Positions 27,997 to 35,859 are shown, counted from the first letter of the stretch. The stretch is 64,000 bases of DNA from Epilithonimonas sp. JDS (GCF_021261315.1 NZ_JAJSAX010000001.1:1-64000), one strand, 5' to 3'. The notes: generated by a model from the sequence alone, not told the origin. Program-made: numbers and translations.

Positions 27997-28017
27997 TTAT
28001 TTCAAGATTCTATTGAC

Positions 28018-28431
28018 TTGAAAAATAAAAAATTTGTTTCCAGAAGGATTATAGCAGGTTTTATTGACTATTCGATAATATTAGGATTGACCTATCTTTA
28101 TATTTATAAATTCGGAAGTTTAAATGATGAAGGAGAATATTCTGTAAATGGATTCAAAACTATTCCTATAATTATCTTCTGGTTTATTTATTTGTGTGTC
28201 ATCGAAGTAACAGTAAATTCAACTTTAGGAAATTTTATTGTTAGACTAACTCCAGTTGATTTACAAACTGAAAACAAAATCACATTGAAGCAATCTTTTT
28301 TAAGACACATTGTTGATTTATTAGATATGTTCTTTTTTGGTTTGGTAGCAATAATTATAATCAAAAATTCAAACGATAGTCAAAGATTGGGAGATTTGCT
28401 GGCTAAAACTAAAGTTATAGAAGCTGACTAA
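28018..28431 (+). CDS. RDD-family membrane protein
   Basis: 137 residues with three membrane helices. The family signature is near the N-terminus (SRRIIAGFIDYSIILGL, with Arg and Asp in the first helix). There is no ATG: the frame opens with a stop at 27994 and the first reasonable initiator is TTG at 28018, with ATT at 28012 as a poor alternative. Function of RDD proteins varies (ion transport, sodium-proton exchange), so none is claimed. The gene is AT-rich and ends before a terminator. Confidence 0.85.
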   Translation: MKNKKFVSRRIIAGFIDYSIILGLTYLYIYKFGSLNDEGEYSVNGFKTIPIIIFWFIYLCVIEVTVNSTLGNFIVRLTPVDLQTENKITLKQSFLRHIVDLLDMFFFGLVAIIIIKNSNDSQRLGDLLAKTKVIEAD

Positions 28432-28460
28432 ATCTATCAATTCAATAAATATTAAAAAAC

Positions 28461-28498
28461 AAAAGCAACCCAAATTGAGTTGCTTTTATTTTTTGCTT
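28461..28498 (+). terminator. Intrinsic terminator, copy 1 of a duplicated terminator
   Basis: AAAAGCAAC (28461-28469) pairs with GTTGCTTTT (28479-28487), then T-rich. The 38-bp block is repeated at 29606-29643 with one difference. Confidence 0.88.
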
Positions 28499-28539
28499 AG
28501 ATTTGAATCTACAAAAAAAACTTAATAACTATATACCGA

Positions 28540-29577
28540 ATGAAAAAAATTTACTTATTACCAATTCTCTTTTCTTTTTTAAGCTTTTCTCAAAACAAAA
28601 CAGAAGCCGAAGTTAAAGTGAATGAAGGCGTTGCACTACACGATTCCGGAAAGTATGACGAAGCTTTGGCAAAGTACGATGAAGCTTTAAAACTGGACAA
28701 GGATAATCCCCTAGCTCTTACAGAAAAAGCAATGACGCTGGAATCTGTAAAGAGGTACGATGAGGCTATAGAAGTCAGTAAGCAGGTTTTAAAATTATAT
28801 CCGAATGAAGACAACAGAACACTTTATGTTACTTATGCCAATTCTTTGGACCATTTGAACAAAGCAGAACAGGCGCTGAAAATTTACGATGAAGGTATAA
28901 AAAAGTATCCAGAATATTATCAGCTCTATTTCAACAAAGGAATTACTTTGGTTAATGCAAAAGAAAATGAAAAAGCCATCATTTGCTTTCAACAATCAAC
29001 AAAACTAAATCCAAATCATTCGAGCTCGTTCAATGCATTGGCAATTCTTGGACAATCAAACAGGATAGCCTCTATTTTAGCATTCAGTAGATATCTTGTG
29101 ATAGACAACAAATCAGGAAGAGCAAAGGGCAATTTTGATGCTCTTATGAAACTTATGAATAAAGGTGTTTCGCAAACTGAAGATAAATCCATTTCAGTTT
29201 CGATAGATTCAGCAACACTCGATAAGGTCAACAAGAAAAAGAAGGGCGAAAATGACTTTTCTTCAACAGATATGGTTTTATCAATGTCTTCCGCTCTGGA
29301 TTATGATGATAAAAACAAAGACAAAAAAGAAGTCCAGAAGTTCATTGTGAAATTCCAAACCCTTTGTCAATCAATCGCAGAGACACAGAAAAATCAGAAA
29401 GGCTATTACAGAGAATTTTTGGCGCCCTATTTTATTGAAATGGAAAAGAAAAACTTCGTTGAACCCTTTGCATACTACATATTTCCGTCTCAAAATCCAG
29501 ATGTTATTGAGTACAACAAAGAACATTCTGATAAAATTGAGGAATTCCAAAACTGGTCAAAAAATTATTGGAAGTAG
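28540..29577 (+). CDS. Secreted TPR-repeat protein
   Basis: 345 residues. A short signal peptide (MKKIYLLPILFSFLSFS) and four or so tetratricopeptide repeats over residues 20-165 (ALHDSGKYDEALAKYDEALKLDKDNPLALTEKAMTLE, then YDEAIEVSKQVLKLYP and AEQALKIYDEGIKKYPE). The C-terminal half (about 185-345) is a helical domain not recognised. Likely periplasmic or outer-membrane associated, a scaffold for protein contacts. It is flanked by two almost identical terminators. Confidence 0.85.
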   Translation: MKKIYLLPILFSFLSFSQNKTEAEVKVNEGVALHDSGKYDEALAKYDEALKLDKDNPLALTEKAMTLESVKRYDEAIEVSKQVLKLYPNEDNRTLYVTYANSLDHLNKAEQALKIYDEGIKKYPEYYQLYFNKGITLVNAKENEKAIICFQQSTKLNPNHSSSFNALAILGQSNRIASILAFSRYLVIDNKSGRAKGNFDALMKLMNKGVSQTEDKSISVSIDSATLDKVNKKKKGENDFSSTDMVLSMSSALDYDDKNKDKKEVQKFIVKFQTLCQSIAETQKNQKGYYREFLAPYFIEMEKKNFVEPFAYYIFPSQNPDVIEYNKEHSDKIEEFQNWSKNYWK

Positions 29578-29605
29578 AAATATTACACAAACCTTATAAA
29601 ACAAA

Positions 29606-29643
29606 AAAAGCAACCCAAATTGAGTTGCTTTAATTTTTTGCTT
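29606..29643. terminator. Intrinsic terminator, copy 2, shared by TPR gene and rpsO
   Basis: AAAGCAAC (29607-29614) pairs with GTTGCTTT (29624-29631), then ATTTTTT. It lies between convergent genes, and the A-run upstream gives a T-run on the other strand, so it can serve both. 37 of 38 bases match the copy at 28461. Confidence 0.85.
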
Positions 29644-29654
29644 GAAAGCGGAAA

Positions 29655-29924
29655 TTATTTTCTGATTCCCAATTCAGCGATGATAGCTCTGTATCTAGAG
29701 ATTTCTTTCTTCTTCAAGTAATCAAGAAGAGATTTTCTCTTACCTACCAATTTCACTAGAGACCTCTCAGTAGCAAAATCGTGACGGTTAGCTTTCAAGT
29801 GCTGAGAAAGGTGGTTGATTCTAAAAGTGAATAGAGCAATCTGTCCTTCAGCGCTTCCTGTGTCATTTGCAGATTTTCCGTGCTTTGCGAAAATTTCTGA
29901 CTTTTTTTCTGTTGTTAAATACAT
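29655..29924 (-). CDS. rpsO: Ribosomal protein S15
   Basis: 89 residues, the standard length. The conserved helix-loop region IALFTFRINHLSQHLKANRHDFATERSLVKLVGKRKSLLDYLKKKEISRYRAIIAELGIR contains the HDFxxxRxLxxLVxxR rRNA-binding motif. Component of the 30S subunit that binds 16S helices 20-22. A -7 box lies about 40 bp upstream. Confidence 0.98.
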   Translation of the reverse strand: MYLTTEKKSEIFAKHGKSANDTGSAEGQIALFTFRINHLSQHLKANRHDFATERSLVKLVGKRKSLLDYLKKKEISRYRAIIAELGIRK

Positions 29925-29961
29925 TCCAATATTATTTAATGATTATTATGTAATTCGGGTG

Positions 29962-29969
29962 CAAAGATA
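29962..29969 (-). promoter_or_regulatory. -7 element of rpsO
   Basis: Reads TATCTTTG on the minus strand, an exact TAnnTTTG match, giving a 5' UTR of about 30 nt. Confidence 0.55.
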
Positions 29970-30031
29970 TGATTTTATTTGGGATTAGAAACTGAAAATT
30001 TAAAAATATGTCTAAAAACGACTAATATTTT

Positions 30032-30133
30032 TAACCACATAGACACATAGATTTTTTTTAAGTGCTAAAGTTAAAATAGACACTACTCTATTTTGACTTC
30101 AAAAACCTTCACCTCTATGTGCCTATGTGGTTA
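30032..30133. repeat. Fold-back element with 20-bp inverted arms
   Basis: The arm at 30032-30051 starts TAACCACATAGACACATAG and matches the reverse complement of 30114-30133 at 19 of 20 positions. A second stem lies inside (GTTAAAATAG with CTATTTTGAC, 9 of 10). The right arm ends one base before the thrC stop codon (30134-30136). It could act as a bidirectional terminator or be a miniature non-autonomous element. Confidence 0.7.
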
Positions 30134-31429
30134 TTAATTCTCAGCCATCAAAAATTGTTTCACCAATTCAAATTCCGCTGAAAACTCAACCGATTGTTTT
30201 TCCTTTTTGTTGAACGCTTCCAGTTTTTCAGGGATTTCGATTTTCGTTTTTAAAACATCTTCCACGACTTCCACAAACTTTGCAGGATGAGCCGTTTCCA
30301 ATAGAACACCAACAGAATCTGCATTTGATTTTTCAGAATATTTTTCCAATCCCAAATAAGCCACCGCGCCGTGCGGGTCCAAAGTATAACCAAAATCGTT
30401 TTTCACCTTTATCATCGTCTCTTTTGTCGCTTCATCCGAAAAAGAATACGACTCGATTTCTTTTTTGAATTCCGAAACATCATCATTGAAAAGACTTTTC
30501 ATTCTTTCAAAATTGCTCGGATTTCCGACATCCATTGCATTGCTGATGGTTTGTTTGGATGGTTTTGATTCATAATTTCCGGTTTCCAAAAACTTTGGAA
30601 CAACATCATTTGCATTGGTTGAAGCGATAAAGTGATGAATAGGCAATCCCATTTTCTTGGCAAAAAGTCCAGCGGTTAAGTTTCCAAAATTTCCGCTTGG
30701 AACTGAGAACACGATTGGTTTTCCTAATTTTTCTAATTGAGCAAATGCCCAGAAATAATAGAATGATTGCGGAATCAATCTCGCAATATTGATGCTGTTT
30801 GCCGATGTCAAAGTGAATTTCTGATTCAGTTCTTCGTCTGACAGAATTTGTTTGGCCAAAGCCTGACAATCGTCAAAAGTCCCATCGATTTCCAGAGCTT
30901 TGATATTTCTGCCCCAGGTTGTCAGCTGTTTTTCCTGCAACGGACTCACTTTTCCTTTTGGATAAAGAATGTAAACCTCAATTCCCGCAACGTTGAAAAA
31001 CCCTGACGCAACAGCACTTCCCGTGTCACCAGAAGTCGCCACAACAACTTTCATCGGTTTTCCTTCTGAGAAATAAGCCATCATTCTCGCCATAAATCTT
31101 GCCCCAACATCTTTGAAAGCCATCGTCGGACCGTGGAACAATTCCAGGGAATAAATATTCTCCGTGATTTTCACAGCCGGAATTTCAAAGTTCAAAACTT
31201 CATCAATGATTTCTTTCAAATTGTCATCGAAAATGGATTCGCCGAGAAATTCTTTTGCTACTCGAAAACCGATTTCCTGCAAGCTAAGATTCGGTAGATT
31301 TTCAAAAAACCCAGCATCAAGTTGCGGAATATATTCTGGCATAAAAAGTCCGCCATCATCTGCCAAACCTTTTAGGATGGCTGTTTTGATGTTGGTTTCT
31401 TCTTGTTTTCTTGTTGATATGTATTTCAT
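30134..31429 (-). CDS. thrC: Threonine synthase
   Basis: 431 residues. PLP-dependent enzyme that converts O-phosphohomoserine to threonine in the cytoplasm. Family blocks are YISTRKQEETNIKTAILKGLADDGGLFMP, the PLP-lysine region ELFHGPTMAFKDVGARFMAR, VVVATSGDTGSAVASGF, and PSGNFGNLTAG that binds phosphate. Last gene of the threonine cluster, 416 bp after thrB with several repeats in between, so it may have its own promoter. Confidence 0.96.
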   Translation of the reverse strand: MKYISTRKQEETNIKTAILKGLADDGGLFMPEYIPQLDAGFFENLPNLSLQEIGFRVAKEFLGESIFDDNLKEIIDEVLNFEIPAVKITENIYSLELFHGPTMAFKDVGARFMARMMAYFSEGKPMKVVVATSGDTGSAVASGFFNVAGIEVYILYPKGKVSPLQEKQLTTWGRNIKALEIDGTFDDCQALAKQILSDEELNQKFTLTSANSINIARLIPQSFYYFWAFAQLEKLGKPIVFSVPSGNFGNLTAGLFAKKMGLPIHHFIASTNANDVVPKFLETGNYESKPSKQTISNAMDVGNPSNFERMKSLFNDDVSEFKKEIESYSFSDEATKETMIKVKNDFGYTLDPHGAVAYLGLEKYSEKSNADSVGVLLETAHPAKFVEVVEDVLKTKIEIPEKLEAFNKKEKQSVEFSAEFELVKQFLMAEN

Positions 31430-31571
31430 TTTTGGTTGATAGTTGATGGTTGTTGGTTGATAGATTTAAAATTTTAACGCAAAGTCCGCTAAGATTTTTT
31501 TGACTCACTTTGAAAATACTTTAAGGTTCGCAAAGGCGCTTACGCTCATCAAAGAATAAAACTTTAAAGCT

Positions 31572-31638
31572 TTGTCATTCCGTAGTAATTGGTTCAGCAA
31601 AGTCAATCTCAACAGTTTAGATTCCTACGGAATGACAA
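31572..31638. repeat. Long inverted repeat (TTGTCATTCCGTAG)
   Basis: TTGTCATTCCGTAG at 31572-31585 is the exact reverse complement of 31625-31638; three more pairs follow one mismatch, giving 17 of 18. The 32-nt loop makes it a stem-loop rather than a terminator. Similar ATTCCGTAG hairpins are, from memory, dispersed in Chryseobacterium-type genomes. Confidence 0.72.
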
Positions 31639-31679
31639 CATTAGGTTTTTAGGACAAATCTTGATTTAACGACGAATCT

Positions 31680-31765
31680 GCAGCCCGACTTGAGTGGAAA
31701 TCCTTTTTTGTGGCTGGTAAAGCTTTGGCAAAAAGATTGGGAACGGAAGGCGGATTAAGCTGCCC
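31680..31765 (+). ncRNA. GCAGCCCG...GCTGCCC structured element (copy 2)
   Basis: GCAGC (31680-31684) pairs with GCTGC at the end. An inner stem forms from AATC-C-TTTTT with AAAAA-GATT, and the 3' part reads GGGAACGGAAGGCGG. It is close to copy 4 at 49993 over its whole length (about 86 nt). A possible Flavo-1-type RNA; the transcribed strand is unproven. Confidence 0.5.
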
Positions 31766-31845
31766 AAATTTAAATCACCCTTAATTACTAACATTCAAAA
31801 GTTAGCAATGAAAACTTCCGACATCCAACTTCCAGCTTCTGACTT

Positions 31846-32778
31846 TTAAATGACTCGCGCGCCTTCGTCGTTGATTTTTGTGACGAATGATTCGCTTTCT
31901 ATATTTTTTTGATTGAGTAATTCTTTGATTTTGTGTGAAATAACTTCTGCAATGTCTTTCTTTTCACATAAAGCAAAAACCGACGGACCGGAACCGGAAA
32001 TCCCAAAACCAATCGCGCCATTGTCCAGAGCGAGTTGTTTCATCTCGTAAAAATACGGAATCAACATCGCGCGAACTGGCTCTATGATGACGTCCTCGAG
32101 ACTTCGGCTGACCAAACCAAGGTCGTTGGTGCAAAATCCGGCGACCAATCCTGCGATATTTCCCCATTGCTGAACGGCAGATTTCAGGCTGATTCTTTCC
32201 TTGATGATTTTTCTCGCTTCGCCTGTGGGAACATCAACGTGCGGATGAACGGAAACCACGGACAAATCCTTTGGATAAGTCAACTTGAGCGCATCCAACG
32301 GTTCGTAACTTCTGACCAAAACCATTCCGCCCAAAAGTGCCGGCGCAACGTTGTCTGCGTGGGCATTTCCGCAGGCGATTCGTTCACCTTCCATTGCGAG
32401 CGGTAACAATTCTTGACGAGAAAGAGGCTTTCCCATCAATTCATTAATGGCGACCAAAGCTGCAACGCTACTCGCTGCACTGGAACCCATTCCGCTGTTG
32501 AGTGGCATTTTTTTGTACAGCTCGATATCGATTCCTTGATTGGAATTTATTTTTTCGAGGAACAATCGAATGACGTGGGAAACTACATTTTTTTCTGGGT
32601 CTTTGGGGAGTTTTCCGCCATCGCCTTCGATTTTTGTGATGGTGATTTTGTTGGAATCATTTTTTGTCAGGATGATTTCGTCGCCTGGTTCGTCGATGGC
32701 GAAACCGAGAATATCGTAACCGCAAACCACGTTGGCGACTGTTGCGGGAGCGAAAACTTTTATTGTATTTAAAGACAT
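31846..32778 (-). CDS. thrB: Homoserine kinase
   Basis: 310 residues, GHMP kinase fold. N-terminal substrate motif VFAPATVANVVCGYDILGFA, the ATP-binding loop PLNSGMGSSAASSVAALVA and the C-terminal GFGISGSGPSVFALCE. Phosphorylates homoserine for threonine synthase. The gap to thrA is 26 bp, so it is in the attenuated operon. Confidence 0.96.
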   Translation of the reverse strand: MSLNTIKVFAPATVANVVCGYDILGFAIDEPGDEIILTKNDSNKITITKIEGDGGKLPKDPEKNVVSHVIRLFLEKINSNQGIDIELYKKMPLNSGMGSSAASSVAALVAINELMGKPLSRQELLPLAMEGERIACGNAHADNVAPALLGGMVLVRSYEPLDALKLTYPKDLSVVSVHPHVDVPTGEARKIIKERISLKSAVQQWGNIAGLVAGFCTNDLGLVSRSLEDVIIEPVRAMLIPYFYEMKQLALDNGAIGFGISGSGPSVFALCEKKDIAEVISHKIKELLNQKNIESESFVTKINDEGARVI

Positions 32779-32804
32779 AATTTCTTTAATAATTAATGAA
32801 TAAT

Positions 32805-35249
32805 TTATTGCGCTGTAACTCTTACCAAATCTGCGAAAACACCTGCAGCCGTAACTTCTGCGCCAGCACCTGGACCTTTTACTACCAAAGGCGTGTTTTT
32901 GTACCTTGAAGTTGTAAATGAGATGATATTATCGCTTCCTGATAAGCTGGAAAACGGATGATTGGAATCTACAATTTTCACTTCGATGTTGATTTTTCCG
33001 TCTTCTAAAATTCCGATTAATCTCAGTTTTTTTCCGGATTGTTCTGCTTCGTTTTTAAGAGACGAAAAGTATGGTTCGTTCTTTTCCAGTTCTTCATAAA
33101 AACTTGGAATTGAATCTGCTTTGAGACAAGCTTCCGGCAGGAAATCTTTGATATTGACATCAGACATTTCCAAAGGCAAACCAATTTCTCTTCCAAGAAT
33201 CAACATCTTTCTGGAGAAATCCATTCCGTTCAAATCATCTCTTGGGTCGGGTTCTGTGTAACCTAATTCTTGTGCCGTTCTTACGACTTCTGCAAAGGTC
33301 TTATCGCCAACATAATTATTAAAAATATAAGAAATAGTTCCTGATAAAATGGCTTCTATTTTCAGAATTTCGTCTCCGGAAATCCAGAGGTCGTTCAGCG
33401 TTTTGATGATTGGAAGTCCGGCTCCGACATTTGTTTCATATAGGAAACTGACGTTGTTCTTTTTCGCCAATCTTTTGAATTTGCTGTACTGCTCGTAAGC
33501 TGAAGAATTACCTTTTTTGTTGCAAGTCACAATTGAAATATTATTCTCAAAAAACTGTGGATAATGGCTCACCACATCTTCGCTGGACGTGTTATCTATA
33601 AAAACTAAATTAGGTAAATTTTTACTTGAAATAGAATTTATAAAATATTCTAAATTAGCAATTTCTAAATTTTTATCTAAAATTTCATTTAAGTCAAAAT
33701 TCAAACTTTTACTTTCTGAAATAATCATTTGCCGGCTGTTGGTTACGCCTATAACATTGATTTTGATTTGGTGATTTTTCTCCAGATTTTCGTCTTCTCT
33801 TTTCAGTTGTTTGAAGAGTTCTTTTCCGATATTTCCAGTTCCAGCGAACATCACATTGAAGGTTTTTACTGGCGAAAGTAACAGGGATTCGTGGACAACA
33901 TTCAAAGCTTTTGAGAGTTCGTTTCTTTCAATTACAGCAGAAATATTTAGCTCGGATGAACCTTGTGCAATAGCAATAATATTGATTCCATTTTTGCCTA
34001 AAGCACTAAAAAACTTCCCGCTGATTCCTCGAGTTTTCTTCATATTCTCGCCGACAACGGAAAGAATACTTAGCTCATTATCGAACTGCGGTTCATCGAT
34101 TTTGTTGGTATTGATTTCAAATTCAAATTCTTCCCGGATGGCTTTTTCAGCTTTTTTCTCATCATTAAAATTGACCACAAAAGAAATGCTGTGTTCCGAA
34201 CTTGCTTGCGTAATCAAGATAACATTGACATCATATTTCGCCAAAGCATTGAACAATCTTCCACTGAAACCTTTCATCCCAATCATTCCGTTTCCGGTGA
34301 TATTGACGAGACAGGTTTTCTCGATGGAGACAATTCCTTTGATTAGACCTTTTGAAATTTCGGATTTCTGTTGAATCAAAGTTCCTGGATTTTCCGGGTT
34401 GAAAGTATTCTTGATATAAATCGGAATTTGACTTTCGATAGCCGGAATCATTGTCGGTGGATAGATGACTTTTGCGCCGAAATAGGACATTTCCATCGCT
34501 TCCTGATAACTGAGTTCTGGTTGAGAAAATGCATTCTTTACTAATCTTGGGTCAGCTGTCATAAAGCCGTCGACATCAGTCCAAATCTGGATTTCGTTGG
34601 CTTTCAAACCTGAGCCTAAAATCGCGGAAGTGTAGTCCGAACCGCCTCTTCCGAGTGTTGTCGTATCTTGATTTTCATCTTTCGAAATGAAACCTGTCAC
34701 TACATAAATTTGATTTTCAAGATTCCAATTTTTTAGATTTTCATTGGTCTTGATAAAATCTACTGACGCATTTCCGAAGTTTGAATCCGTGACAATCAAT
34801 TCTCTCGCGTCTTTGTAATTCGCAGGAAAATTTTCTGATTGAAGATAAGTTGCGATGATTTTACTGGACATTTGTTCGCCGTAAGCCAACAATCTATCTT
34901 TGATTCTTCCAGATAATTCACCTAAATTTTTGACGCTAAAAAGAATATCCTCAATCTCATTAAAACTAACTTTAACCATCATTAATAAAGGATTCTGAGA
35001 AGTTCTTGGCAATAATCCTGAGATGATTTGATAATGTTTTTCTTCTGCGACTTTCAATATCTCTGAGAAATCATTTTGTAGCAACGCTTCTTCCGCGGAC
35101 AATAAAAGCGAGTTTGTAATTCCCGAAAAAGCGGAACAAACCACAATTAAAGGTTCATTTTCATTGAATTCTTTTTCAACGATTAATTTTACATTCTTCA
35201 ATGCATCCAAACTTCCGACTGAAGTTCCTCCAAATTTTAATACTTTCAT
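32805..35249 (-). CDS. thrA: Bifunctional aspartokinase/homoserine dehydrogenase
   Basis: 814 residues from the ATG at 35247-35249 (MKVLKFGGTSVGS). A longer in-frame ORF to 35351 runs through the attenuator hairpin and is not the gene. Residues 1-290 are the amino-acid kinase (KFGGTSVGS, GRGGSDYTSAILGSGLKANEIQIWTDVDG), about 310-455 two ACT domains for feedback by threonine, and about 465-814 homoserine dehydrogenase (VMFAGTGNIGKELFKQL, NVGAGLPIIKTL, YTEPDPRDDLNGMDFSRKMLIL). First and fourth-type steps of threonine synthesis in one enzyme. Preceded by a leader-peptide attenuator. Confidence 0.96.
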   Translation of the reverse strand: MKVLKFGGTSVGSLDALKNVKLIVEKEFNENEPLIVVCSAFSGITNSLLLSAEEALLQNDFSEILKVAEEKHYQIISGLLPRTSQNPLLMMVKVSFNEIEDILFSVKNLGELSGRIKDRLLAYGEQMSSKIIATYLQSENFPANYKDARELIVTDSNFGNASVDFIKTNENLKNWNLENQIYVVTGFISKDENQDTTTLGRGGSDYTSAILGSGLKANEIQIWTDVDGFMTADPRLVKNAFSQPELSYQEAMEMSYFGAKVIYPPTMIPAIESQIPIYIKNTFNPENPGTLIQQKSEISKGLIKGIVSIEKTCLVNITGNGMIGMKGFSGRLFNALAKYDVNVILITQASSEHSISFVVNFNDEKKAEKAIREEFEFEINTNKIDEPQFDNELSILSVVGENMKKTRGISGKFFSALGKNGINIIAIAQGSSELNISAVIERNELSKALNVVHESLLLSPVKTFNVMFAGTGNIGKELFKQLKREDENLEKNHQIKINVIGVTNSRQMIISESKSLNFDLNEILDKNLEIANLEYFINSISSKNLPNLVFIDNTSSEDVVSHYPQFFENNISIVTCNKKGNSSAYEQYSKFKRLAKKNNVSFLYETNVGAGLPIIKTLNDLWISGDEILKIEAILSGTISYIFNNYVGDKTFAEVVRTAQELGYTEPDPRDDLNGMDFSRKMLILGREIGLPLEMSDVNIKDFLPEACLKADSIPSFYEELEKNEPYFSSLKNEAEQSGKKLRLIGILEDGKINIEVKIVDSNHPFSSLSGSDNIISFTTSRYKNTPLVVKGPGAGAEVTAAGVFADLVRVTAQ

Positions 35250-35271
35250 TTGTATTGTAGTTATTTTAAAT

Positions 35272-35307
35272 AAAAAAAGCCTTTCTGGAAATTCAGAAAG
35301 GCTTTTT
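35272..35307 (-). terminator. Attenuator terminator of the thrA operon
   Basis: On the minus strand, AAAAAGCCTTTCTG (plus-strand 35294-35307) pairs with CAGAAAGGCTTTTT (35274-35287): a 14-bp stem with a 6-nt loop, then a run of T. It lies between the leader peptide and thrA, 25 bp before the start codon. Confidence 0.93.
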
Positions 35308-35329
35308 GTATTGTTATTATTTTTCAATT

Positions 35330-35401
35330 TCACATACACACCTTTCTGCAACTATTAATTGTAGTTGTTGTAGAAGTAGATGTTGTGGTTGTGAAATTCA
35401 T
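35330..35401 (-). CDS. thrL: Threonine-rich leader peptide of the thrA operon
   Basis: 23 codons from ATG at 35399-35401 to TGA at 35330-35332. After Met-Asn-Phe come TTTTSTSTTTTI, so eight Thr, two Ser and one Ile in twelve codons, followed by NSCRKVCM. It lies about 20 nt after a consensus promoter and before a terminator. The codons for CRK contain GCAGAAAGG, which can pair with CCTTTCTG, the first terminator arm. This is the classical geometry of translation-coupled attenuation: stalling at Thr or Ile codons leaves the antiterminator free; completing the peptide favours termination. No homologue is claimed; the symbol is by analogy with the enterobacterial leader. Confidence 0.9.
   Translation of the reverse strand: MNFTTTTSTSTTTTINSCRKVCM
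35341..35349 (-). promoter_or_regulatory. Antiterminator arm in the thr leader
   Basis: On the minus strand GCAGAAAGG; its CAGAAAGG (8 nt) equals the 3' arm of the terminator and can replace it by pairing with CCTTTCTG (plus-strand 35294-35301). Confidence 0.8.
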
Positions 35402-35421
35402 TGTTATTCTTAAATCTGTTA

Positions 35422-35452
35422 CAAAAATAGAAAAGTGTTTTTAATATGCAAA
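35422..35452 (-). promoter_or_regulatory. Promoter of the thr operon
   Basis: On the minus strand TTTG (plus-strand 35449-35452), a 19-bp spacer and TATTTTTG (35422-35429): an exact match to the Bacteroidota consensus. Transcription should start near 35415, 14 nt before the leader ATG. Confidence 0.85.
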
Positions 35453-35702
35453 TTATTCGATGGTAAATTATTGTTTTATTTTAAAAACCACACCAATCTT
35501 TTAATTTTTGTCAATGTAGATTCATTCAAAAACTCAGATTTGAATCAATTGAAAAAATCAAAAATCTGGATATTCTGAGTCTTAAAATAGGTCAAATAAA
35601 TGAAATTTCTAATAATTTCAAATTTCTTATAAATTTGTTATAAAAATTTTATCGCTGATTATCAATACTTTAACCATCAATTAAAAATTTATTTGGTACT
35701 TT

Positions 35703-35716
35703 GTATTGCACAATAC
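35703..35716 (+). promoter_or_regulatory. Candidate PadR operator
   Basis: GTATTG-CA-CAATAC is a perfect 6-bp palindrome that includes the -33 TTG of the padR promoter. An overlapping longer palindrome, GGTA...TACC (35695-35717), matches at 8 of 11 positions. Binding here would block the promoter, as in PadR autoregulation. Confidence 0.55.
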
Positions 35717-35737
35717 CTTTTAGTTTACATATCTTTG
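35706..35737 (+). promoter_or_regulatory. Promoter of padR-pspC
   Basis: TTG at 35706-35708, a 21-bp spacer and TATCTTTG at 35730-35737. Confidence 0.7.
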
Positions 35738-35859
35738 CAATGTAAAGTTAAAGAAAGATGTTTTGAAGTCGGAAGACAGAAGATGGAAGTCGGAAGATTT
35801 TAAAATTAAGACATTGAATATTGAACTTTAAATTTTGAATTATAAACCAAACAATTAAT

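Larger units (their letters stand above)
31430..31845. other. Repeat-rich thrB-thrC spacer
   Basis: This 416-bp gap holds a GTTGATAG/GTTGATGG run (31433-31463), a segment containing two copies of CGCAAAG (about 31478-31540), a long hairpin (31572-31638), a structured element (31680-31765), and a GAAGTTGG/GTCGGAAG-type stretch read on the minus strand (about 31813-31846). I see no coding frame. Confidence 0.6.
35453..35859. other. Intergenic region between thr promoter and padR
   Basis: AT-rich. It holds a palindromic operator and a promoter for padR (35695-35737) and a GAAGTCGG/GAAGA-type tandem stretch (35766-35799). In the rest, about 35453-35690, I see nothing coding. Confidence 0.6.

Noticed and set aside
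30001..30133. Simple rho-independent terminator for rpsO/thrC
   Set aside because: The arms are too long, the loop is too large and the T-runs are inside, so a fold-back repeat describes it better, though it may still stop transcription.
35250..35351. Longer thrA start at 35351
   Set aside because: The extension is read through the attenuator hairpin and has no aspartokinase sequence; MKVLKFGG at 35249 is the family start.
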